Positions 56,346 to 64,000 of a DNA stretch of 64,000 nucleotides are shown one piece after another. The notes under the pieces are model-generated. The model did no database searches. It had not been told where the DNA came from and was given only the letters and a program-made list of their open reading frames with translations. The translations under genes were made by a program, and so were the position numbers. The DNA is taken from NCBI GenBank assembly GCA_963828705.1, contig CAWHGA010000024.1:1-64000 (forward strand), given 5' to 3'. Source of the DNA: CAWDJT01 sp963828705. Lineage in GTDB: Bacteria > Desulfobacterota > Syntrophobacteria > Syntrophobacterales > Syntrophobacteraceae. Numbering within the stretch: the stretch's first letter is position 1; every line of letters begins with the position of its first letter.

Positions 56346-57031
56346 GGCGTGGTCGACTCCTCTCCATTTCTTAAAAGCGGCATTCCTTCCACCACAGTAT
56401 CTTCTGCCACCCGGGTGAAGATGCCGTCCGGGGTGATACGGGTCAGCAGAAACGGCGGTCCGACGTCTTCCGATGCGGCTGCCATCCGCACCAAAAGATG
56501 CCGACACATCCCTTCTACTTGCTCCCAGGAGACTTCGTCAACGGACAATTGCTGCAAGCGGGTCTCCATCGAAAGCTGGCGCGGGATGCAGACGAAGTGC
56601 CCGGTCGCCAAGGGGTGAAGGGGTTCCGTGGCTTGCTCCGAAGCATAGACCACGAATCCCAGCGGGCAATCCTTCCTACCCGTGATGGTGCCGGCTATGA
56701 CGAAATAAACCAATTGTAACTCCGAATCCCCGTCCTGACTCGCCGCTGGTGCCGGTTGAGCCTGGAGTCCATCGCGCAGGAAAGGGAAGGCCAACTCGGG
56801 GATATCTTCTCCGTGAACGTGCGGCAATCGCTGCAACCGTTGCTGAAATGCCTGACAAAGCAGATGGCCATAGCCGGCACCCACGGTGGCAAGTACTGTG
56901 GTGGGGTTGAGCGGGTACAGTTTGGACACGCTAAAGTAGCTGGGATCCCCCGATGCGGTGAAGCGCACCGCGCGACTATCGGTGGCCAGCGCTATCCCGA
57001 ACGCGCCCTGGTAGACGATGAGCTGTGACAT
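56342..57031 (-). CDS. Ntn-hydrolase (proteasome-beta-like) fold protein
   Basis: A 229-residue protein. The first 70 residues (VYQGAFGIALATDSRAVRF, SVSKLYPLNPTTVLATVGAG) match the pattern of 20S/HslV beta subunits: two strands, the DSR turn and the K-I/L strand. A catalytic N-terminal Thr is not evident (the chain begins MSQLIVYQ), so activity is doubtful. The rest (LVYFVIAGTI, PLGFVVYASEQ) could complete the sandwich. Stop and start overlap with mgtC, implying coupled translation. Family placement by eye is tentative. Confidence 0.45.
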   Translation of the reverse strand: MSQLIVYQGAFGIALATDSRAVRFTASGDPSYFSVSKLYPLNPTTVLATVGAGYGHLLCQAFQQRLQRLPHVHGEDIPELAFPFLRDGLQAQPAPAASQDGDSELQLVYFVIAGTITGRKDCPLGFVVYASEQATEPLHPLATGHFVCIPRQLSMETRLQQLSVDEVSWEQVEGMCRHLLVRMAAASEDVGPPFLLTRITPDGIFTRVAEDTVVEGMPLLRNGEESTTP

Positions 57032-57262
57032 GGTGGCTCCTCAGCTGCGGACACAAGTCTTGTCAAATGAACCAACTCTGGTATTCTCTAGGCCAAAGCC
57101 ATAGGGCCGTCAAGTGATTCGCGAGAACGCGTGCGGCAAAGTCGATGGCGGGCGCAAGGGGATGGATTGCGGGTGACAGTGTTCCGTCCTGCCGTCAAGC
57201 CCGATCTTTTCCCGGAGCGTGTGCGTCAATCCAGCTGTGAGCATTGTTCAGGTGCATAGCCC

Positions 57263-58033
57263 ATGCGTGTGATGACCTTCAATATCCGCTTCGAAAATGA
57301 CCGGGATGGTGACAACGGATGGATCTTTCGACGCGAACTGGTCACCGATGTGATTATGGCGCATTCCCCGTGGATTCTTGGGACCCAGGAAGGCACCCCC
57401 AGTCAGCTTCAGTACCTTGGCGAACATCTGCCCGGCTACCTGATGCACGCCCTGGGACGCCCCGCCGAAGACCTTACCTGTCAATACCCGACCCTGTTTT
57501 ATCAGGCGCAGCACTTGGAGCTTGTCGAGGGGGATGAATTCTGGTTGTCCACCACGCCGCGGGTGCACCGCAGCAAGGATTGGGACAGTGCATTCCCGCG
57601 GATGATGAGTTGCGCTCGTTTCCGTGAGAAACGTTCAGGAGCCTCATTGTGGGCGGTGGTCACACACCTGGACCACCTGGGCCAGGAAGCTCGTGTTCGA
57701 CAGGCCGAGATCCTCCGCGACTGGCTGCAGGATTGCCGGGGCGCCAAGGTGCTCATGGGGGATTTTAACGATCTGCCCGGATCGGCTGTCTATCGATTGT
57801 TGATTGATCCCCTCACGGAACTGCAGGATTCTTGGCGGATGTTGGACCGCGGTGAGGATCCCCAGAGCATGACCCACCACGATTTTGACGGCATTCCCAA
57901 CAAGGGGCGGTTGGATTGGGTTCTGGTCAGCGCCCATTTTTGCGTGCGTAGGGGGGATATCGCCCACAGCCACCAGGACCAACGTTTCCCTTCCGATCAT
58001 TTCCCTTACTGGGTGGATCTGGACTGGGCATAG
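57263..58033 (+). CDS. endonuclease/exonuclease/phosphatase (EEP) family protein
   Basis: A 256-residue metal-dependent phosphodiester hydrolase. Catalytic motifs are in order: MTFNIRFEND (Asn), GTQEGTP (Glu), THLDHLG, LMGDFNDLPGS (Asp, Asn), RLDWVLVS and PSDHFPYW (Asp-His). There is no signal peptide or nucleic-acid-binding extension. The substrate may be a nucleic acid, an inositol phosphate or a lipid headgroup. The nitrilase-fold gene starts 13 bases after its stop, so they form a two-gene operon. Confidence 0.85.
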   Translation: MRVMTFNIRFENDRDGDNGWIFRRELVTDVIMAHSPWILGTQEGTPSQLQYLGEHLPGYLMHALGRPAEDLTCQYPTLFYQAQHLELVEGDEFWLSTTPRVHRSKDWDSAFPRMMSCARFREKRSGASLWAVVTHLDHLGQEARVRQAEILRDWLQDCRGAKVLMGDFNDLPGSAVYRLLIDPLTELQDSWRMLDRGEDPQSMTHHDFDGIPNKGRLDWVLVSAHFCVRRGDIAHSHQDQRFPSDHFPYWVDLDWA

Positions 58034-58046
58034 AGCGGAGTTGAGC

Positions 58047-58862
58047 ATGAAAGACAACATCCGGGTTGCCATGGTGCAGCCCAAACCCTACCCTGAATTT
58101 CACGATCCCAGGAATGTCGGCCACGCCTTGCAGCTCCTGGAAAAATGCCGCGGAGAAGTTCTGGATGTCATCTGTTTCCCCGAATATTTCCCTTTTCAAG
58201 GGGAGCGGGAACTGGGCGACGCAGCCCGCGATCTCAACGCCTATATCATTGCCGGATTGGTGGAGCAGGAAGGGGATCGGTTGTTCAATACCGCCACTGT
58301 CTTTGATCGCGCCGGACACATCCTTGGTCGGCAGCGCAAGCGCAATGTCGGCGCGATGGAACGAAATCAGCTGGGGATTGTCGCCGGTGACGGAGTGTTT
58401 CGTGCCTTCAAAACCGATTTCGGCAAGATCGGCGTGCCCGTCTGCATCGATTTCTGGGGGCAGCCGGAAGCCGCCAAACAGCTGGTCGATCAAGGTGCCG
58501 ACATCATCTTCAATATTGGGATCTTCCCCGTTCTTCGCGGTCATTGGAAGATGGGGGCCATGGTGCGTGCCTTCGACAACTTCGTGCCGGTGGTGGGGGT
58601 CAACACCGCTGACTACAACTCCGTGGCTCAGGACAAACGAATCCATCAGCACGGTGGGCACAGCCTTGTGATCCAGCCGCCCAAAATGCTGGATAATGAA
58701 GATTTTCGTCGCTGGTTCCGGAGTCTCGACACTATCGAGGACTGGGTCAAGATGGAACTCGACGAACTGGAACAGATTAGCATGGCGGAGGTTAATCTCA
58801 GTATGGCTCGCCGTTTTCGGCGAAAGTTCTGGAATCGATTTGGCTTCCAGAGGGTGCAGTGA
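58047..58862 (+). CDS. carbon-nitrogen hydrolase (nitrilase superfamily)
   Basis: A 271-residue protein with the Glu-Lys-Cys triad: Glu in CFPEYFPFQ (about residue 46), Lys in RQRKRNVG, and Cys in GVPVCIDFWGQPEA. Superfamily members hydrolyse amides or nitriles, or condense amines. The flanking sequences do not match a named branch such as Nit2 or agmatine deiminase partners. The C-terminal tail is basic (SMARRFRRKFWNRFGF). The start at 58047 is supported by position directly after the EEP gene. The pair may act on one metabolite in sequence. Confidence 0.85.
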   Translation: MKDNIRVAMVQPKPYPEFHDPRNVGHALQLLEKCRGEVLDVICFPEYFPFQGERELGDAARDLNAYIIAGLVEQEGDRLFNTATVFDRAGHILGRQRKRNVGAMERNQLGIVAGDGVFRAFKTDFGKIGVPVCIDFWGQPEAAKQLVDQGADIIFNIGIFPVLRGHWKMGAMVRAFDNFVPVVGVNTADYNSVAQDKRIHQHGGHSLVIQPPKMLDNEDFRRWFRSLDTIEDWVKMELDELEQISMAEVNLSMARRFRRKFWNRFGFQRVQ

Positions 58863-59045
58863 TGCTGCGGTGACCGCCTGCTGGTGACAATTTGCAACAG
58901 GTCGGCTCAGGCGAAGCCGCTTTCCTCGGGACACAAACGCACCCAGTCATAATGTAAGATTAGGGTTTTTGGCGTCTTGGTGTCCCGGCAGCCTGATGAG
59001 AGAAGCAGGGACATTTCTAGTCGTTACAACGGTTCGGGAGAAATC

Positions 59046-60968
59046 ATGAGGCGATCCGAGCGAAACGTATACTTGCAAATGAAGACCCTCAATGAGGCCC
59101 AGGCCATGTGGACTGAAACAACCCAGGCTCTTCGCACCGCCGTGGAGAGGATCCCAAGCCATGAGGCGCTCCACCGGGTGATGGCGCAGCCGATTTCGGC
59201 ATTGCGAATTCCGTTCCTCACTATCACGGAGCCGCCATGGACGGTATCGCCGTCAAGGCCCAGGACACCTTCGGGACGAGTGAAGCCCAGCCGCTGCGCC
59301 TGGTGCTGGGGTCAGCGTTCGACGTCGATACCGGAGATCCTCTCCCGGAACACCGATGCCGTAATCATGATCGAAAATGTGGAACCGGTTGGCGAACGAG
59401 AGGTGGAAATCCGGCACGGGCCTTTCCCTGGCAGCACGTGCGTAAAGTCGGAGAAGATATTGTTGCCGGTGAACTGCTGTTGCCGCAGCAACACCGCATG
59501 CGACCGGCAGACCTTGGCGCACTGCTGGCGGGGGGGGTCCTCGGTGACGGTGTACACCCGCCCCAGGGTTTGGATTCAACCCACCGGTACGGAGCTGATT
59601 CCGCCTGAGGCGAGCGGCAGAAGCGGCGCCGGGACAGATCCTCGAATTCAACGGGTCGGTCCTCGCCGCCATGGTACAAGAATCCGGGGCGAACGCTTGC
59701 TGCAGGATATTATTGTCGACGACTACGACAGCATCAAACGGGCCCTCGTAACGGCCGTGGCTTCGTCCGCGGACGTAGTCCTGATCAACGCCGGATCATC
59801 GGCCGGCTCCGAGGACTACACCTCATCGATCATCGGGGAACTGGGACGGTTCTGGTCCATGGAGTGACCATGATGCCGGGCAAGCCGACCATTCTGGGCA
59901 TGGTGAGAAAACAAACCCGTGGTGGGGGTTCCCGGATATCCCGTTTCTGCCATCATGGCCTTTGAACAATTCTGTTCGGCCGTTGCTCTACTCGTTACAG
60001 GGTGACCAGACCCGGCCTTCAACGAGGTGGAGGCGGCGCTGGCCCGCAAGACTGCCATCGAAACTGGGGTTGGAGGAATTCGTGCGGGTCATCCTCGGGC
60101 GCGTGCAGGGAAGGCTGATCGCCATGCCCCTCCAGCGCGGCGCAGGTGTCATTACCTCGCTGGTGCGAGCCGATGGGATCCTGCAGATTCCCCAGGAGCT
60201 GGAAGGTCATGAAGTGGGAGGAGAGCGTGCACGTGCGCCTGCTCCGCCCGCAGGAGCAGCTTGATGACACCCTGATTATGATCGGCAGTCACGACAACAG
60301 CATTGATGTGCTGGCCAATGAACTCAAGCGCCGGGATAGCCGCCTCCACCTCTCTTCAAGCAACGTGGGCAGTCTGGGGGGGCTGATGGCGATTCGCCGC
60401 GGCCAGACCCATCTTGCCGGCTCTCACCTGCTGGATACGGAGACCGGGGACTACAATTTTTCGTACGTGGAACGGTATCTGGGTGATGTGCCGTTGCGCC
60501 TCGTCCAGTTGGCAATGCGTCCGCAGGGGCTCTTGGTGCATCCTGGTAATCCAAAGAACATTCAAGGGGTGGAGGATCTCCTTCGGCCCGACGTAGTGTT
60601 CATCAATCGCCAGGCGGGATCGGGCACGCGCATTCTTCTGGATTACTAGTTGACGCAGTCTGGGCTATCGGCCGAGGGGATTCACGGCTACGACCAAGAC
60701 GAATTTACCCACATGGCGGTGGCCGTCAACGTGCTCAGCGGCCGCGCCGACACCGGCATGGCCATATACTCCTCGGCGAGGGCTCTGGACCTTGACTTCA
60801 TTCCGGTGGCGGAGGAACGTTACGACTTGATTATTCCCGAGGCCTGCTGGGAAGACTTTAAGATCCAGCAATTGTTGGACATCATTGGGTCCGCTTCGTT
60901 CCGGCAGATGGTGGAGGCTATGGGCGGCGATGACGCGCGCGAGACGGGGAGCTATGGACGTTGGGATG
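59046..60968 (+). pseudogene. moeA: MoeA-PBP fusion (molybdopterin molybdotransferase), multiply broken
   Basis: Pieces in changing frames spell MoeA followed by a periplasmic-binding-protein-like domain. MoeA landmarks are GAAMDGIAVKAQDTFG, VGEDIVAGELLLPQQHRM, PTGTELIPPEA, INAGSSAGSEDYTSS and PVVGVPGYPVSAI. The PBP part has MIGSHDNSIDVLANEL, LSSSNVGSLGGLMAIRRG, LLVHPGNPKNIQGVEDL and FINRQAGSGTRILLDY, followed by a TAG at 60647-60649, then LTQSGLSAEGIHGYDQDEFT in frame. At least seven shifts plus that stop occur in 1.9 kb. MoeA inserts molybdate into molybdopterin; the fused domain is thought to sense or deliver the oxyanion. GGGAGAAATC precedes the ATG. The 3' end is approximate. Confidence 0.75.
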
Positions 60969-61143
60969 GGGAAAGGGGACGAACGGGTGGGTCGCCATCC
61001 TGTGCCAACCCAGAGGATCGATCGATTCGCCCCTTCAGGATCCGGTGGGGCATGGCCATTCTACCGTTGGGGGCCTGGGGTCCCCGGCAGAGTGCAGCTA
61101 TACCCAGCCATTTATCAATGTGGACCGGTATGAAGGGACCGCA

Positions 61144-61822
61144 ATGGGTGTGATGGGCAAGTGGATGACTGTCGTTAGCCGCTTCTGCGGCACCGCGGGA
61201 GCACTGCTGGTGATTCTGGTGTTGTCAGGGGGCGGGTGTGCGGCCAGACGCCCCGTTTACATACCCGAAGAATGGCGTGTTGCGCCGACTAAGCCGGCGT
61301 TTGTGCCCAGGCCAGAATGGACGGCGCCACCAGAAGACGGCCCGGCCGCACCTACCCTGCAGCCACTACCCAGCATACAGGAAGAAGACCTCAGTGCTAT
61401 TCCTGAGAAGGATACCGGCGGTGGAGTCATTCCTGGCGAAGGGGCGGTGACCGATGTGACCAAACGGACCGATCCAATGGCCCAGAACCCACAATACCTG
61501 GCTTCCATGCATTTGGTGAACACTGCCAAATCCTCCCTCCAGCAGGGGAATGCCGAACAGGCCATCGCCCAATTGGAACAGGCCATCCAGGTTGATGCCT
61601 ATAATGCCGAAGCCTTTCTGGTTTTGGCCCAGGCCTGGCAGAACAAAGGGGAGTTGAAGCGAGCGCTGGAATTCGCCCGAAAAGCGGAAGCTCCCTCTAT
61701 CAGGATTAGAACCCAAAGCTTTAAAGCGGGTCTATCTGTTGGAAGCCGACCTTCTAAAACAAAGCGGCCAGGTGCGTGAAGCCGAGGACTTTCGCCAGAA
61801 AGCCGCCCGCCTGGGGATGTGA
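61144..61822 (+). pseudogene. TPR-containing probable lipoprotein, frameshifted near the end
   Basis: The N-terminus has a hydrophobic segment (GALLVILVLSGGGCAARR) ending in a Cys that could be a lipobox, although the residues before it fit poorly. A Pro-rich linker (PAFVPRPEWTAPPEDG) is followed by at least one TPR pair (HLVNTAKSSLQQGNAEQAIA, AEAFLVLAQAWQNKGELKRA). Near 61690 the frame shifts, and KRVYLLEADLLKQSGQVREA continues the repeat to a TGA at 61822. It is probably an envelope protein that mediates protein contacts. It lies between moeA and the AI-2E-type gene. Confidence 0.6.
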
Positions 61823-61918
61823 CGTTCCGGCAGCGCGCATTGCCACGCACAGATATGGAACAGGCTTTCCGGCCTCCCGAATTCTCAGGAACATTTTCGA
61901 TGCCGAGGTGACGAATCC

Positions 61919-63100
61919 ATGAATGAACCCTCTGAAAACCTTACACCGTGCCAGAATCCAACGGACAAACGCCACCGTCCATTTCTTCTGGTGGTGGTGT
62001 TCTTTTCCCTGTACTTGACCTATTTGATCCTGCGTCCCTTTGCTCACACTATCATCTTCGCCATCTCCTGGCATCGATGTTCCACCCGCTGCACTCCTGG
62101 CTGGTTCGCCGCTGCGGTGGGCGCCGCAGCTTGGCGGCGTTACTTGGTATCATGGTCATCACCTTCGTCATCATTCTACCGCTGCTGGTGTTTTTCTCGG
62201 CCTTGACCGAGCCAGGCGGTGCACTCCATCAATCAGGTCAACGACTGGATCCGCGCCGGGAACCTGCAGCGGCTGATGGAAGATGGCCGAATGGCGGCCT
62301 ACAGCGTCTGGCTGGAAGAGCACGCATCTTTCATCGATCTAAAAAAGCTCGACATTCAAGGGAATATTCTGCAGTTCAGCAAGAATTTTGGTCAGTTTTT
62401 GCTGGCCCAGGGTGCCAATCTCCTTGGAGATGCCCTCGGGATTGTGTCACGGTTTTTTATCATGATGTTTATTATCTTTTACCTGCTCCGCGACGGCGCC
62501 GAGATGATCCAGCGGATCAAGTACCTGGCGCCGCTTGCGAGGACCAGGAGGACCGCATCATTGACCGCATTCGGTCGGTGGCACGGTCGGCCCTAATGGG
62601 AAGTTTTGTGGTGGCAGTGTGCCAGGGGGTTACCGGGGGGATCGGCCTATCGATTGTGGGTATCCCCGGCTTGTTCTGGGGGGCGATGATGGGTTTTACC
62701 TCGCTGATACCTCTGATCGGTACCGGCCTGATCTGGTTGCCCGCAGTCGCTTACCTGGCTCTGCTGGGTAAATTGAAAGCCATGGGCTTTCTCATTGCCT
62801 GGTGCGTGCTGGTGGTGGGGTCTTTCGATAATTTTGCTGCGACCTCATCTTATGAAGGGCCAGGCCGGGATGTCACCATTCTATATCTTTCTGGCCATCA
62901 TCGGCGGTGTCCAGTATTTCGGGCTCGCCGGTATCATCTATGGACCACTGATTCTGGCCTTCGCCATGGTCATGCTATACATCTACCAGATTGAGTATCG
63001 GGATTTGCTGTTGGGACTCAGGGTGGATGAATCGGAACCGTTGCTGCAGGACCAAGCAGTCGAAAGGAACGTGATAGGGTCGGCCACCCGCTTTGGTTGA
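61919..63100 (+). pseudogene. AI-2E family transporter, frameshifted
   Basis: Rebuilt, this is a protein of about 390 residues with the AI-2E/PerM layout: two N-terminal helices (FLLVVVFFSLYLTYLILRP), a helix pair with GIMVITFVIILPLLVFFSAL, a long amphipathic middle (INQVNDWIRAGNLQRLMEDG), FFIMMFIIFYLLRDG, and the C-terminal pore-like half (GGIGLSIVGIPGLFWGAMMG, FLAIIGGVQYFGLAGIIYGP). Frames change near 62060, 62205, 62540 and 62835. Family members export quorum signals or act in Na+/H+ exchange; the substrate is unknown. It is in line with the TPR gene upstream. Confidence 0.75.
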
Positions 63101-63200
63101 CTTGGTGGCCGTAGAAGTTATTAGTGCTGGCGGGATACCAGCCGACGATGGAAGCAGCCGGGATCGAAGGCGGCAAACACACTCTGGCGGGCAAAGACGA

Positions 63201-63804
63201 ATGGGTGCACATGGAACGCAAACGGATTCCGAGATAAGATGGCATGGACGCGGTGGACAGGGTGCCGTGACCGCCGCCATGGTCCTGGCTGAAGCGGCCT
63301 ACTACGATGGCTACAAAGGGGTGACTTCGGCCCCCTTCTTCGGCGCCGAACGTCGTGGGGCTCCGGTAATCGCCACCACGCGGTATGGTCGGCAACCCAT
63401 TCGGACTTTTTCTCTGGTGGAATACCCCGATGTGGTGGTGGTCCTGGACGAATCGCTGCTCAGAGTAGTTGACGTCACCGCCGGGATACGTCCTGATGGC
63501 CTGGTCCTCATCAACACCCCGAAAGCACCGGAGAGTGTTCGTCTCAACGCGCCGGTCAATGTGGCCACCACCAACGCCACCCATTGGGCGAGAGAAGCCG
63601 AACTGATCGTGGCGGGATCGGTGTTGTTCAATACCTCCATTCTCGGTGGTTTTGCCCGGGCTACCGGGATGATCACCATGGCCAGCATCGAAGGCTCTAG
63701 GCCTGCATTTCAAGCGAGATGCTCTGGACAGAAACATCCACGGGGCACGGCTGGCCTATGAAGGGACAGTGCTGGCGACGGAATGCAAACTGGTCTGTGT
63801 CTGA
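63201..63804 (+). pseudogene. porG: 2-oxoacid:ferredoxin oxidoreductase gamma subunit, frameshifted
   Basis: The gamma subunit of pyruvate or 2-ketoacid:ferredoxin oxidoreductase. IRWHGRGGQGAVTAAMVLAE is the family start, followed by TSAPFFGAERRGAPVIATTR and VVVVLDESLL. After GMITMASIE near 63690 the frame shifts; LGLHFKRDALDRNIHGARLA carries on to a TGA at 63804. The enzyme reversibly converts 2-oxoacid plus CoA to acyl-CoA and CO2 with reduced ferredoxin. Alpha and beta subunits would lie beyond the window. The first codon is uncertain: ATG at 63201 is the in-frame choice. Confidence 0.85.
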
Positions 63805-63840
63805 AACCGCCTGCGGACTGTTGCGACCAAGGTGGACGGT

Positions 63841-64000
63841 TGTTGAGAAAACCACATGAAAGGTTAGTTCGTGAACGCGCTAGAGAAGACAAATTTACCT
63901 ATGCCCATAGTACCCTGGCCACCGGAGAAGCCGGTCACACCGGCGATTGGCGCCAGATGCGCCCAGAGATCGACCATAGCCGCTGTACCCCCGCCAAGAA
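63841..64000 (+). CDS. porD: 2-oxoacid:ferredoxin oxidoreductase delta subunit, partial
   Basis: The start of a ferredoxin-like delta subunit. HTGDWRQMRPEIDHSRC matches the stretch just before the first 4Fe-4S cysteines of PorD (G-x-W-R-x-x-R-P-x-x-D). It is cut by the window end before the CxxCxxC motifs. The start appears to be TTG at 63841, with AAGGTGG upstream, although a shifted ATG at 63856 cannot be excluded. It follows porG by 36 bases, the usual gamma-delta order. Confidence 0.6.

Overview
The window reads as a GC-rich bacterial chromosome, most likely from a Desulfobacterota-type (deltaproteobacterial) anaerobe. The inference rests on gene content: split B12-dependent methylmalonyl-CoA mutase with meaB and epimerase, rubrerythrin, FdhD, MoaE, a MoeA-PBP fusion, a molybdopterin oxidoreductase, and the gamma and delta subunits of a 2-oxoacid:ferredoxin oxidoreductase. 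No rRNA, tRNA or CRISPR array was seen.

Layout. 0-7 kb is an accessory region. Short unrelated genes on the + strand (small membrane protein, zinc-ribbon protein, orphan HisF, NTF2-like protein, PD-(D/E)XK-like protein) are separated by long spacers. One spacer holds an attC-like recombination site, and a 43-bp motif next to it recurs 3.2 kb away. A broken tyrosine recombinase, an M23-like peptidase and decayed genes follow. This looks like a degraded integron cassette array mixed with mobile-element debris. 7.4-12.4 kb holds moaE and the operon mcmA1-mcmA2-meaB-mce (methylmalonyl-CoA to succinyl-CoA), closed by a terminator. 12.6-21 kb has a SLOG-like protein, a SprA-like metalloprotease, an HDOD protein, a fused ChlI-ChlD AAA+/VWA protein, rubrerythrin, TrmI and a MurG-like glycosyltransferase. 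21.2-31.9 kb is one co-directional envelope-transport locus: a short FtsX-like permease, a LolD/MacB-type ATPase, a permease of about 1,630 residues carrying an M28-like ectodomain that lacks zinc ligands, and two large membrane proteins (DUF6785/DUF6784 and OPT-like). 32-42 kb has an HD-GYP response regulator, a MetE/UROD-like protein, aroC, the N-degron set clpS-clpA-aat, prs and a nucleobase permease. 44.7-49.9 kb is an O-acylation locus: one MBOAT acyltransferase followed by three different SGNH hydrolases. 50.4-55 kb pairs a molybdopterin oxidoreductase with a zinc-ribbon methyltransferase and, divergently, a thioredoxin reductase fused to a thioredoxin. 55-64 kb has MgtC, an Ntn-like protein, an EEP phosphodiesterase, a nitrilase-fold amidase, a heavily broken moeA-PBP gene, a TPR protein, an AI-2E-type exporter and the oxidoreductase subunits.

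Many genes that should be single reading frames are split by 1-nt shifts or stop codons (meaB, mce, the HD-GYP regulator, the TrxR fusion, the giant permease, both membrane proteins, moeA, the TPR protein, the AI-2E exporter, the gamma subunit). Long genes beside them (mcmA1, the ChlI-ChlD fusion, clpA, the MBOAT gene, the Mo oxidoreductase) are intact. The lesions cluster at 22.8-31.9 kb and 59-63.8 kb. Local sequencing or assembly error and recent gene decay are both possible, and the sequence alone does not decide. Coordinates of split genes span the rebuilt reading frame.
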